The translations under genes were made by a program, and so were the position numbers. 42,674 nucleotides of DNA from positions 1-42,674 of the forward strand of contig CAKRHR010000023.1 in assembly GCA_934339005.1 (NCBI GenBank), given 5' to 3'. The notes under the pieces were generated by a model. It saw nothing but the letters and a program-made list of their open reading frames with translations. It was not told the origin of the DNA and did not search any database. Of this stretch, positions 33,736 through 40,768 are shown piece by piece. This DNA is from an uncultured Catenibacillus sp. (GTDB lineage: Bacteria > Bacillota > Clostridia > Lachnospirales > Lachnospiraceae). Within the stretch, counting starts at the first letter, position 1; every line of letters starts with the position of its first letter.

Positions 33736-34710
33736 ATGGAAAAGATACTTGAATTGTACAGGCGTGCACCGGGCAATTTGAGTCTGGCAGATACGGATGC
33801 ATCATTATATATCAAACAGATTTTGAGAAGCTGTGTGCCTGATGCCAGAATAGATGCTTTGATTGGTATGAATCCGATGCATTCTGTGCTGCTTTGCGGT
33901 GAGGCAGGTACAGGCAAACAGACGATGGCAGATGCAGTGGCGTATGAGTTGCAGGCTGTCAGAGAGAATCTTTTATATGTCAGCATATCTTTGTGGCTGT
34001 GCATGGGCGAAAAAGAGATTGATTTTTGCGAAAATATCCGCAGGCTCTTTGAAGAAATCGCCAAAGAAGCGATGCGCAGACCTGTACTTGTGTTTATGGA
34101 GGATTTGGAGGCGGCAGGACAAAATCCCGCTGCGGCTTATGTGATTTATCAGTGCATACAGAGCATGATGGAAAACAGGGTGTCCTGCACGATTATTTGT
34201 GCGGCGCAGGATGAAACACAGGTGCCAAAGCAGCTTGAAAAAGTTTTTATGACATGCAGAATGGAAAAACCGGATACCCTTGCCAGAGCCAATTATTTTA
34301 AACGGACCCTTGCCGGGGAAGATATATGTGAGCATTATTTGACTGCAGATGTGATGGCGCAGATGACTTACGGATTTTCCTACAGCCAGTTAAAGCTGTG
34401 TATACAGATTGTACTGATGGGCTTAAAGCAGGAAATGCTTTCCGGTAATACAAAAGCACTGGTTACAAAGAAAATGTTTGAGTATAATGTGGAGCAGATG
34501 CGCAAAGCTGGTCTGAAGAAAAAAGTTTCAAAGACGGAGGCTGCAGGTATACCTGTTGAAAAAACAGCATCATCCACACAAAGCTATACATTAAAAACAG
34601 AAGGCGAAAATATCCAGCTGATGAAGCCGACAGATAATGATGCAGAGGATAAACCTCAGAAAAGTTATCTGGAAATGTTTGAAGAATTAGAAGATTTGGA
34701 TGATTTTTAA
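33736..34710 (+). CDS. Degenerate AAA+ ATPase, likely partner of the preceding AAA
   Basis: A 324-residue protein. Seen: Walker A GEAGTGKQT (55-63) is intact, but Walker B reads VLVFMED (117-123), giving Glu-Asp where Asp-Glu is expected. The pore-loop and sensor-1 region do not match classical motifs (IICAAQDE). After about residue 250 there is a Lys/Thr-rich linker and an acidic C-terminal peptide (SYLEMFEELEDLDDF). Inference: it binds nucleotide but hydrolyses poorly, acting as a regulatory or adaptor subunit, perhaps in a mixed ring with the active AAA encoded 14 nt upstream. Start chosen at the first ATG, after AGGTTTTAGG. Confidence 0.72.
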   Translation: MEKILELYRRAPGNLSLADTDASLYIKQILRSCVPDARIDALIGMNPMHSVLLCGEAGTGKQTMADAVAYELQAVRENLLYVSISLWLCMGEKEIDFCENIRRLFEEIAKEAMRRPVLVFMEDLEAAGQNPAAAYVIYQCIQSMMENRVSCTIICAAQDETQVPKQLEKVFMTCRMEKPDTLARANYFKRTLAGEDICEHYLTADVMAQMTYGFSYSQLKLCIQIVLMGLKQEMLSGNTKALVTKKMFEYNVEQMRKAGLKKKVSKTEAAGIPVEKTASSTQSYTLKTEGENIQLMKPTDNDAEDKPQKSYLEMFEELEDLDDF

Positions 34711-34740
34711 AATTAATGAGATAAGAAGGAGGTGCTTTGG

Positions 34741-36177
34741 ATGTGGACTTGTCCGGTATGTCAAAAAGAATATGACGATGAACGATATATATGCCCAAAA
34801 TGTCAGTTTGACGAACGCAAAAACTGTACAAGCCTTGTGTCCTTAGTACCTTTAAGTGAGGCACAGCTTGCAGCGCTTGAACGCATGTGGAAACTGCCGG
34901 AACCGGAAGCTGAATCTGAGCCAAAGTCAGGGGAAGATTCCGGACACAAAAAACCAGAACACGAAGAACCCGAGCAGGTTAAGACGGTGATAAATACCGG
35001 TGGGTTATGGGAACAGGCAAGTTTTAATACGTCTGGATTTTCGGATATACCCGCTACAACCCCATTTCAGATACAGGAGAATATCTGGTTTGAACTGCCG
35101 ATGCAAAAGAAACTCTGGTATGATTTTATTGAAGGGACAGCAAGGATTGACTGGGGGTATCTGCATCAGTATCCACTGCAGTTTTTTAAGGCATATGGAA
35201 AGTATGCCCCAAGCTACATGTCGGAATACACGGTTAAAGGATTAAAGGGTATTTTAAAAGAATCGGCGGTTTCCGAGCAGCAGATGATGACGGGCGGTGA
35301 GCGCCTGTATAATGACCTGATGTTTATGTATTGCAGCAATATTTCAGATATTAAGGTATTTACAGAGGTTAAAAAGCGATTTTCAAAGAAATATCATGAT
35401 GGCTATGACCAGTATCGGGCTGTCATGCTTGGCATTTTTCTGTGGCGCAATTCAAGCGAGGTGCGGCAGGCCAATGCTTTTAAGGCGGCAGAGATATTTA
35501 AGACGTATGCTGCACAGGAATATCCACTGGCACAGGCGTGGCTGAGTGAATGTTACAGAATAGGCAGGGGCGCCAGCCGGGATGAGGAACAGGCCAAAAA
35601 CCTCTGGAAGACATGCCGGGTTGAACTTCGTAAAATGGCAGAAAATCATAATGCGGAAGCACAGTATATGATTGGCAGGCATGATTTGATTTTTCAGAGA
35701 AAATCAGAAGCCAGACGGTGGATGATGCGAGCATGGGCAAATCGTTGTGTGCCTGCAGGTGAAATTCTTGGTGATTTGTATGTGGAAAGTGCTGCTTCGG
35801 ATGAAGAACGGAAGATGGCATTTGCATTTTATAAGACAGTTTCCTGGCATAACATGACATCAACTATGAAGAGGTTAGCCTCCTGTTATGACTATGGATG
35901 GGGAGTGTCCAGAAATGTTGCAATGGCGGAAAAATACTACTACAGAGCGCTTAAGAATAAAGAGCCGGAAGTGATGTATGCCTATGGAAAGCTGTTATAT
36001 GAGTATTATGCCGACCGATATGAAGATGCAATAGAGTATCTTCTGGTAGCAAAAGCACATGGGTTAAAGAAGGCGGAAGTCTTTTTGAAAGAAGCAGGGC
36101 TTCTAAATCTCAATAGAAAAGTTAATGAAGAAAAACTTGATTGGGGAACGAGAAGAGAGTATAATAAATTTCATTGA
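34741..36177 (+). CDS. Zinc-ribbon protein with Sel1-like/TPR repeats (last gene of the locus)
   Basis: A 478-residue soluble protein. AAGGAGG at 34726-34732 selects ATG 34741. Seen: a zinc ribbon (MWTCPVCQKEYDDERYICPKC), a charged Glu/Pro linker, a helical middle part, and from about 240 onward Sel1-type repeats (AQAWLSECYRIGRGASRDEEQA, then LASCYDYGWGVSRNVAMAEKYY). Sel1 solenoids bind partner proteins. Its head resembles those of four other proteins in the locus, which ties it to them although its body is a different fold. The promoter of the next gene lies inside its last 45 bp. Confidence 0.8.
   Translation: MWTCPVCQKEYDDERYICPKCQFDERKNCTSLVSLVPLSEAQLAALERMWKLPEPEAESEPKSGEDSGHKKPEHEEPEQVKTVINTGGLWEQASFNTSGFSDIPATTPFQIQENIWFELPMQKKLWYDFIEGTARIDWGYLHQYPLQFFKAYGKYAPSYMSEYTVKGLKGILKESAVSEQQMMTGGERLYNDLMFMYCSNISDIKVFTEVKKRFSKKYHDGYDQYRAVMLGIFLWRNSSEVRQANAFKAAEIFKTYAAQEYPLAQAWLSECYRIGRGASRDEEQAKNLWKTCRVELRKMAENHNAEAQYMIGRHDLIFQRKSEARRWMMRAWANRCVPAGEILGDLYVESAASDEERKMAFAFYKTVSWHNMTSTMKRLASCYDYGWGVSRNVAMAEKYYYRALKNKEPEVMYAYGKLLYEYYADRYEDAIEYLLVAKAHGLKKAEVFLKEAGLLNLNRKVNEEKLDWGTRREYNKFH
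36137..36165 (+). promoter_or_regulatory. Promoter of aspS within the preceding coding region
   Basis: TTGATT (36137-36142), a 17-nt spacer and TATAAT (36160-36165) lie in the last codons of the Sel1-repeat gene. The start point would fall near 36172, just ahead of the AAGGAGG of aspS. No terminator separates the locus from aspS, so read-through may also occur. Confidence 0.75.
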
Positions 36178-36199
36178 TATTAAGGAGGATATATAAGTA

Positions 36200-37534
36200 A
36201 TGGAAAGAACATATATCGCGGATGTCAAAAATCATGTTGGTGAAGTTGTGAAGGTTCAGGGCTTTATCGAAAACCTTCGAAACAGCAAGGCGATGGCATT
36301 TATCGTGTTAAAAGATATTACTGGTAAACTTCAGGTAACTATCGAAAAAGAGAAAAAACCTGAATTATGTGAAGCAATCGACAAACTGACAGGTGATTCT
36401 GTTATCACAGTTGTTGGTCCTGTGATTGAGAATGATTATGTAAAGATGGGCGGCATCGAGATGCTTCCTGATGAGCTTATCATTGAAAGTATTGCAGAGG
36501 CTCTGCCAATCACGCGCAAAGAGATTCCGGCAACAAAGAAGAAAAAAGCTGTTGAGCGTTCAAGCATTGATCAGCGTATCGATTATCGTTGGATTGACTT
36601 AAGAACAGATGAAAACCAGTTGATGTTCAAGGCTCAGACTGTTCTTGTGAATGCTATGAGAAAGTATCTCTTAGATAAGAACTTTATTGAGATTCATACA
36701 CCAAAGCTTATCGGCGCAGCCAGTGAAAGTGGTGCTGATGTATTTGAAGTTAAATATTTTGACAGAAATGCTTATCTTGCACAGAGTCCACAGTTCTACA
36801 AACAGATGGCAATGGCAAGTGGTTTTGAACGTATTTTTGAAGTAGGACCAGTGTTCAGAGCAGAGAAGTCCTACACAAGCAAACATACAACAGAATTCTC
36901 AGGTTTCGACCTTGAATTTAGTTATATTGAATCTTACAGAGATGTCATGAAGCTTGAAGAGGAATTACTGCGTGCAGGTCTTCAGGCTGTTTCAGATGCT
37001 TACGGCGAACAGATTAAAGAACTTTTCGGTATGGATGTGATTGTTCCTGAAACACCATTCCCTGTAGTGACACTTGCAGAACTTTACAAAGGTCTTGAGG
37101 AAGACTTCGGTTATACTGTTGATGAATCTGAAAAAGGCGATTTGACAACAGATGCAGAACGTTTAAGTTACGAATGGGTTAAGAAGCATTACAACCATGA
37201 ATTCTTATTCGTTACAGATTACGATGCTGAAAAACGTGCATTCTATCATATGAGAGATGAGAATGGTGTGCCTCAGGGTTATGACCTGATCTGGAGAGGC
37301 GTTGAGATTACAACAGGTGCACAGCGTGAACACCGTTATGATATCTTAAAGGCTCAGGCACAGGAAAAAGGCCTTGAAGAAGATGTTAAATTCTATCTTG
37401 AATTTTTCAAATATGGCTGTCCTCCACACGGTGGTTTTGGCCTTGGTATTGACCGTCTGACAATGTTACTTCTTGGTCTTCATATTAAAGAGGCTATGTT
37501 CATCTTCCGTGGACCAAACCGCTTGACACCATAA
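36200..37534 (+). CDS. aspS: Aspartyl-tRNA synthetase, archaeal type (probably Asp-tRNA(Asn)-capable)
   Basis: A 444-residue class IIb synthetase. Seen: an N-terminal OB-fold anticodon domain (VVKVQGFIENLRNSKAMAFI), motif 2 region VFRAEKSYTSKHTTEF with FDLEFSYI, and motif 3 GFGLGIDRLTMLLLG. Its length and the absence of the bacterial GAD insertion mark the archaeal/eukaryal-type AspRS rather than the roughly 590-residue bacterial form. In bacteria this type usually charges tRNA(Asn) or both tRNAs with Asp for GatCAB amidation. The discriminating residue position after the OB-fold Gly is neither the Trp nor the His described for archaea, so specificity is left open. It has its own promoter. 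Confidence 0.87.
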   Translation: MERTYIADVKNHVGEVVKVQGFIENLRNSKAMAFIVLKDITGKLQVTIEKEKKPELCEAIDKLTGDSVITVVGPVIENDYVKMGGIEMLPDELIIESIAEALPITRKEIPATKKKKAVERSSIDQRIDYRWIDLRTDENQLMFKAQTVLVNAMRKYLLDKNFIEIHTPKLIGAASESGADVFEVKYFDRNAYLAQSPQFYKQMAMASGFERIFEVGPVFRAEKSYTSKHTTEFSGFDLEFSYIESYRDVMKLEEELLRAGLQAVSDAYGEQIKELFGMDVIVPETPFPVVTLAELYKGLEEDFGYTVDESEKGDLTTDAERLSYEWVKKHYNHEFLFVTDYDAEKRAFYHMRDENGVPQGYDLIWRGVEITTGAQREHRYDILKAQAQEKGLEEDVKFYLEFFKYGCPPHGGFGLGIDRLTMLLLGLHIKEAMFIFRGPNRLTP

Positions 37535-37549
37535 AAATTTATATAAAAT
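37523..37549 (+). promoter_or_regulatory. Possible weak promoter of purC
   Basis: TTGACA (37523-37528) at the end of aspS with TAAAAT (37544-37549) at a short 15-nt spacer. The hexamers are good but the spacing is poor, and aspS and purC may simply be co-transcribed. Confidence 0.35.
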
Positions 37550-37592
37550 AATGATACAAATTACCCATCATGAAAGGAAATAGGTGCTAAAA

Positions 37593-38462
37593 ATGCAGGA
37601 GTTAAAACCAATCAAAGAAGGTAAAGTACGAGAAATTTATGATAATGGTGACAGTTTGATTATGGTCGCAACAGACCGTATCAGTTGTTTCGATGTGATT
37701 TTGAAAAATCAGGTAACAAAAAAAGGAACTGTATTAACACAAATGTCAAAATTCTGGTTTGATATGACACAGGATATTATTCCAAATCATATGCTCTCCG
37801 TTGATGTGAAGGATATGCCGGAATTTTTCCAGCAGCCAAAGTTTGATGGCAACAGTATGCTGTGCCGTAAATTGGAAATGCTTCCTGTAGAGTGTATTGT
37901 CAGAGGTTATATCACTGGCAGCGGCTGGGCAAGCTATGAAAAGACAGGTAAGGTTTGTGGTATTGAATTGCCGGAAGGTCTTAAAGAGTCTGATAAATTG
38001 CCTGAACCAATCTATACACCATCCACAAAAGCTGAGATTGGCGATCATGATGAGAATATTTCTTTTGAAGAAAGTATAGATTATCTTGAAAAACGTTATC
38101 CTGGCAAAGGCCGCGAATATGCAGAGAAGATGCGTGACTACACAATCGCTCTGTACAAAAAATGCGCAGAATACGCATTAAGCCGTGGTATCATCATTGC
38201 TGATACAAAGTTTGAATTTGGTCTTGATGAAGACGGCAATATGGTTATTGGTGATGAGATGCTTACACCGGACAGCTCACGTTTCTGGCCGGCAGAAGGT
38301 TATGAACCGGGACATGGTCAGCCATCCTTCGATAAACAGTTTGCGCGTGACTGGCTCAAATCCAATGAGCATGACTGGGAATTACCTCAGGAAATTGTTG
38401 ATAAGACAATCGAAAAATATCTTCAGGCTTATGAGCTTTTAACTGGAAAACCATTAGCTTAA
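37593..38462 (+). CDS. purC: SAICAR synthetase (phosphoribosylaminoimidazole-succinocarboxamide synthase)
   Basis: A 289-residue cytoplasmic enzyme joining CAIR and aspartate with ATP in purine synthesis. Seen: KPIKEGKVREIYDNGD, VATDRISCFDVIL, VECIVRGYITGSGW, IADTKFEFG and the C-terminal TPDSSRFWP block. The length and the C-terminal extension mark the long form of PurC, rather than the roughly 240-residue form. The GTG at 37584 is in frame, but ATG 37593 has AGGTG at good spacing and gives the family N-terminus. It is followed by a terminator. Other pur genes are not in the window. Confidence 0.93.
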   Translation: MQELKPIKEGKVREIYDNGDSLIMVATDRISCFDVILKNQVTKKGTVLTQMSKFWFDMTQDIIPNHMLSVDVKDMPEFFQQPKFDGNSMLCRKLEMLPVECIVRGYITGSGWASYEKTGKVCGIELPEGLKESDKLPEPIYTPSTKAEIGDHDENISFEESIDYLEKRYPGKGREYAEKMRDYTIALYKKCAEYALSRGIIIADTKFEFGLDEDGNMVIGDEMLTPDSSRFWPAEGYEPGHGQPSFDKQFARDWLKSNEHDWELPQEIVDKTIEKYLQAYELLTGKPLA

Positions 38463-38494
38463 AAATACAATTGAAAAATGCATATTTAAATACA

Positions 38495-38529
38495 AAAGAA
38501 CTGGCAGGTATATCTGTCAGTTCTTTTTT
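38495..38529 (+). terminator. Terminator after purC
   Basis: AAAGAACTGGCAG (38495-38507) pairs with CTGTCAGTTCTTT (38514-38526), with one G-U pair, then continues as T. Strong and simple. Confidence 0.92.
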
Positions 38530-38688
38530 GTATATATTGATTGTAGGGATTTTCATTGAAGTTTATTTGAGTCAGAGATACTGACCGTTAAAAAAATATT
38601 TGACAGCTACGGTGTGGCGGTTTGTGGCAGAAAATTTGTGATATGAAGATGTGGTTAGAAATGATGTCTATGAAAGGGTGGGGTATCT

Positions 38689-39726
38689 GTGAGATTTACA
38701 AAAATGCATGGACTTGGAAACGACTATATCGTGGTAGAATGGATGGAACTTGTGAGGAAGATAGGATGTAAAATCACGGAAATTCTGGAGTGCAAGTTTC
38801 CGCAAAAATATCCGGAAGCAGAACAGGCGCTGCGGGATTGGATTCAACATGTCTGCGACCGACATTTTGGTATTGGTGCAGATGGTGTATTGATTATATG
38901 TCCGTCGCAGACTGCGGATTTCAGAATGTTAATCTATAATGCAGATGGCTCTCGTGCTAAAATGTGTGGCAACGGTATAAGGTGCAGTGCAAAATATATG
39001 TGGGACAGTGGATACTTTAAACAGAAAAATTACAGATTATTCCATAGAAGTGGAGGCAATATATGCATAAATAGAAATAATAACAATAAAAGTGGAGCGA
39101 TATACTCACGATGCTTAAAAATTGATACTGACAGTGGAGTTAAAACAGTAAAAAACAGAACAAAAAGTAGAATAAAAAATATTGTCCCCAATATAACAAG
39201 ACCTGCAGTGACAGAGATTATGGTAAATATGGGAAAACCATCAACGGATTATAAACATTTCAATATAGATTATGAAGGCTATTCATATACTATCATTCCA
39301 GTATCTATGGGAAACCTGCATGCTATTGTATTTCTGGATGCAGAGGAAGCACTGTGGGAAACAACCGAAAAATATGACAGACTGGCGACATATATTCAAA
39401 ACTTAGACTATTTTTCAGATGGCGTTAATGTTGAATTTGCACAAATCCTTGACAACTGTCACATACAAATGCGTGTGTGGGAACGCGGTGTTGGCGAAAC
39501 ACTGGCGTGTGGTACAGGTGCCTGCGCCGTATGTGTTGCTGCGATTAAAGTAAGGATGGAAAAAACGTTAAAATCAGATTCAGACATAAACACAGATTTG
39601 ACGAAGAATCACAGACAATATATTCTTATCAAACTTAAAGGCGGGATGCTGAAGGTATCGTGGACACCGGGCGAAGACGTCTGCATGGCTGGACCTGCAG
39701 TGACTGTATTTGAAGGAAATATGTAA
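38689..39726 (+). CDS. dapF: Diaminopimelate epimerase with unusual insertions
   Basis: A 345-residue epimerase converting LL- to meso-diaminopimelate for lysine and peptidoglycan. It starts at GTG 38689, which gives the family N-terminus RFTKMHGLGNDYIVVE. Both catalytic cysteines are present: Cys93 (AKMCGNGIRC) and Cys274 (ACGTGACAVC). It is about 70 residues longer than typical DapF, owing to extra segments near 18-45, 113-142 (Asn/Arg/Lys-rich), 156-170 and 290-310. The inserts are AT-rich and low in complexity, while the core motifs are intact. It is probably functional. There is no frameshift in the core, and the upstream 160 nt show no clear promoter. Confidence 0.88.
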   Translation: MRFTKMHGLGNDYIVVEWMELVRKIGCKITEILECKFPQKYPEAEQALRDWIQHVCDRHFGIGADGVLIICPSQTADFRMLIYNADGSRAKMCGNGIRCSAKYMWDSGYFKQKNYRLFHRSGGNICINRNNNNKSGAIYSRCLKIDTDSGVKTVKNRTKSRIKNIVPNITRPAVTEIMVNMGKPSTDYKHFNIDYEGYSYTIIPVSMGNLHAIVFLDAEEALWETTEKYDRLATYIQNLDYFSDGVNVEFAQILDNCHIQMRVWERGVGETLACGTGACAVCVAAIKVRMEKTLKSDSDINTDLTKNHRQYILIKLKGGMLKVSWTPGEDVCMAGPAVTVFEGNM

Positions 39727-39765
39727 GCCATCATTTGAACGGGGAAAACGAATTTGAAAATATGA

Positions 39766-39793
39766 TTGCATTCATTTAGAAATATGATAGAAT
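39766..39793 (+). promoter_or_regulatory. Candidate promoter of the PAP2 gene
   Basis: TTGCAT (39766-39771), a 16-nt spacer and TAGAAT (39788-39793), followed by the motif ATGAGTGTCAAAAG at 39808-39821. Confidence 0.5.
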
Positions 39794-39874
39794 TTTTATA
39801 AAAAGATATGAGTGTCAAAAGTAAATTTTGCCACTTACATCATAAAAACAATGACAAAAAGAAAGAGATTAACA

Positions 39875-40579
39875 ATGAGGAAAATAAAAAGACAAAGTTT
39901 CAGAACATATGCGGAAACTTTCCTGCCGCCCATTATCAGTTTGCTCGTTAATTGCATGGTATATTGGGGTGCACCATTAATTTCGGCAGGGTTTCCGGTA
40001 CATAATCTGTCCGGACATCTGGAAAATCTGATACCGATTATGCCGGCGTTTATTGTTGTATACTATGGCTGTTTTATCTTTTGGGCAGTTAATTATATAA
40101 TTATTGCAAAACAGGATAAAGAACACAGGTATCGTTTTTTTACAGCAGATTTGTATGCACGATTAATCTGCTTTGTTTGTTTTGTGTTTTTCCCTACGAC
40201 CAATACAAGACCAACTCTTTTGGGCACGGGATTTTTTACGGAAATTGTCCAACTTTTATATCAGATTGACCGGCCAACGAATTTATTTCCATCGATTCAT
40301 TGTATGACAAGCTGGTTTTGCTGTATTGGTCTGCGTGGCAGAAAAAATATTCCGCAGTGGTACAAAATCGTTTCAATGGTCATTACAGTACTTGTATTTG
40401 TGTCCACATTGACGTTGCGCCAGCATGTATTGCCGGATGTGATTGCCGGTGTTTTTGTTGCGGAACTGACATGGTTTATCAGTACACATACGAATGGATA
40501 TCGTATATATGAGAAATGGGTTAAATTCTTATTGGGGAAAAAGAAGAAAAAATGCAAGAAAAATTGTTTGACTTTTTAA
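39875..40579 (+). CDS. PAP2-superfamily membrane phosphatase/phosphotransferase
   Basis: A 234-residue membrane protein with about six hydrophobic segments. Seen: the three PAP2 motifs in reduced form: RP in TTNTRPTL, the PSxH block LFPSIHCM, and RQHVLPD with conserved Arg, His and Asp. The family hydrolyses or transfers phosphate from lipid phosphates at the membrane. The spacing resembles the inositol-phosphotransferase-like branch more than classical PgpB. The frame is open from 39812. ATG 39875 has the purine-rich GAAAGAGA upstream and gives the usual basic start MRKIKRQSF; ATG 39851 is the alternative. A very Lys-rich tail is cytoplasmic. Confidence 0.8.
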   Translation: MRKIKRQSFRTYAETFLPPIISLLVNCMVYWGAPLISAGFPVHNLSGHLENLIPIMPAFIVVYYGCFIFWAVNYIIIAKQDKEHRYRFFTADLYARLICFVCFVFFPTTNTRPTLLGTGFFTEIVQLLYQIDRPTNLFPSIHCMTSWFCCIGLRGRKNIPQWYKIVSMVITVLVFVSTLTLRQHVLPDVIAGVFVAELTWFISTHTNGYRIYEKWVKFLLGKKKKKCKKNCLTF

Positions 40580-40602
40580 AAAACAGGAAATATAATTATT
40601 AC

Positions 40603-40651
40603 AAACGAGTAGCAAGTAAGCGTAAATCCAGTTTACTGTCTGCTCGTTTTT
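40603..40651 (+). terminator. Terminator-like hairpin 1 with conserved inner stem-loop
   Basis: AAACGAG (40603-40609) pairs with CTCGTTT (40643-40649) before a T-run, and GTAAGC-type sequence continues inward with an internal loop. At the tip GTAAA-TCCAG-TTTAC (40622-40636) forms its own stem. The core AGCGTAARTCCAGYTTA recurs 81 bp downstream. Confidence 0.75.
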
Positions 40652-40680
40652 GTTTTTTGAGAAAACTGATATTGTCATGA

Positions 40681-40738
40681 AAAAGTGTGTAGCCTGTCAG
40701 CGTAAGTCCAGCTTATAAGACAAGGTGCGCACTTTTTG
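40681..40738 (+). terminator. Terminator-like hairpin 2, in the MATE leader
   Basis: AAAAAGTG (40681-40688) pairs with CACTTTTT (40731-40738), with GCCTGTC/GACAAGG-type pairing inside. The tip GTAAG-TCCAG-CTTAT (40703-40717) has the same loop as hairpin 1 with compensating stem changes. It lies 31 nt before the MATE start, so it could terminate or attenuate. Confidence 0.7.
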
Positions 40739-40768
40739 TGTGCCAAAAAGAGAGGAGTTAAAACAAAA

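Noticed and set aside
18529..36177. Tellurite-resistance (Ter) operon
   Set aside because: The VWA/PP2C/kinase triad is similar, but no TerB, TerC, TerD or TerZ-type gene is present.
18529..36177. Type VI secretion or phage-like contractile injection system, suggested by kinase, phosphatase and AAA genes
   Set aside because: No sheath, tube, baseplate, VgrG or ClpV-type double-AAA gene; the AAA genes have a single module and classical AAA motifs.
40603..40738. Assignment of the tandem hairpins to a known riboswitch class
   Set aside because: Neither size nor conserved core matches a class I can name with confidence, so they are reported only as structured elements.
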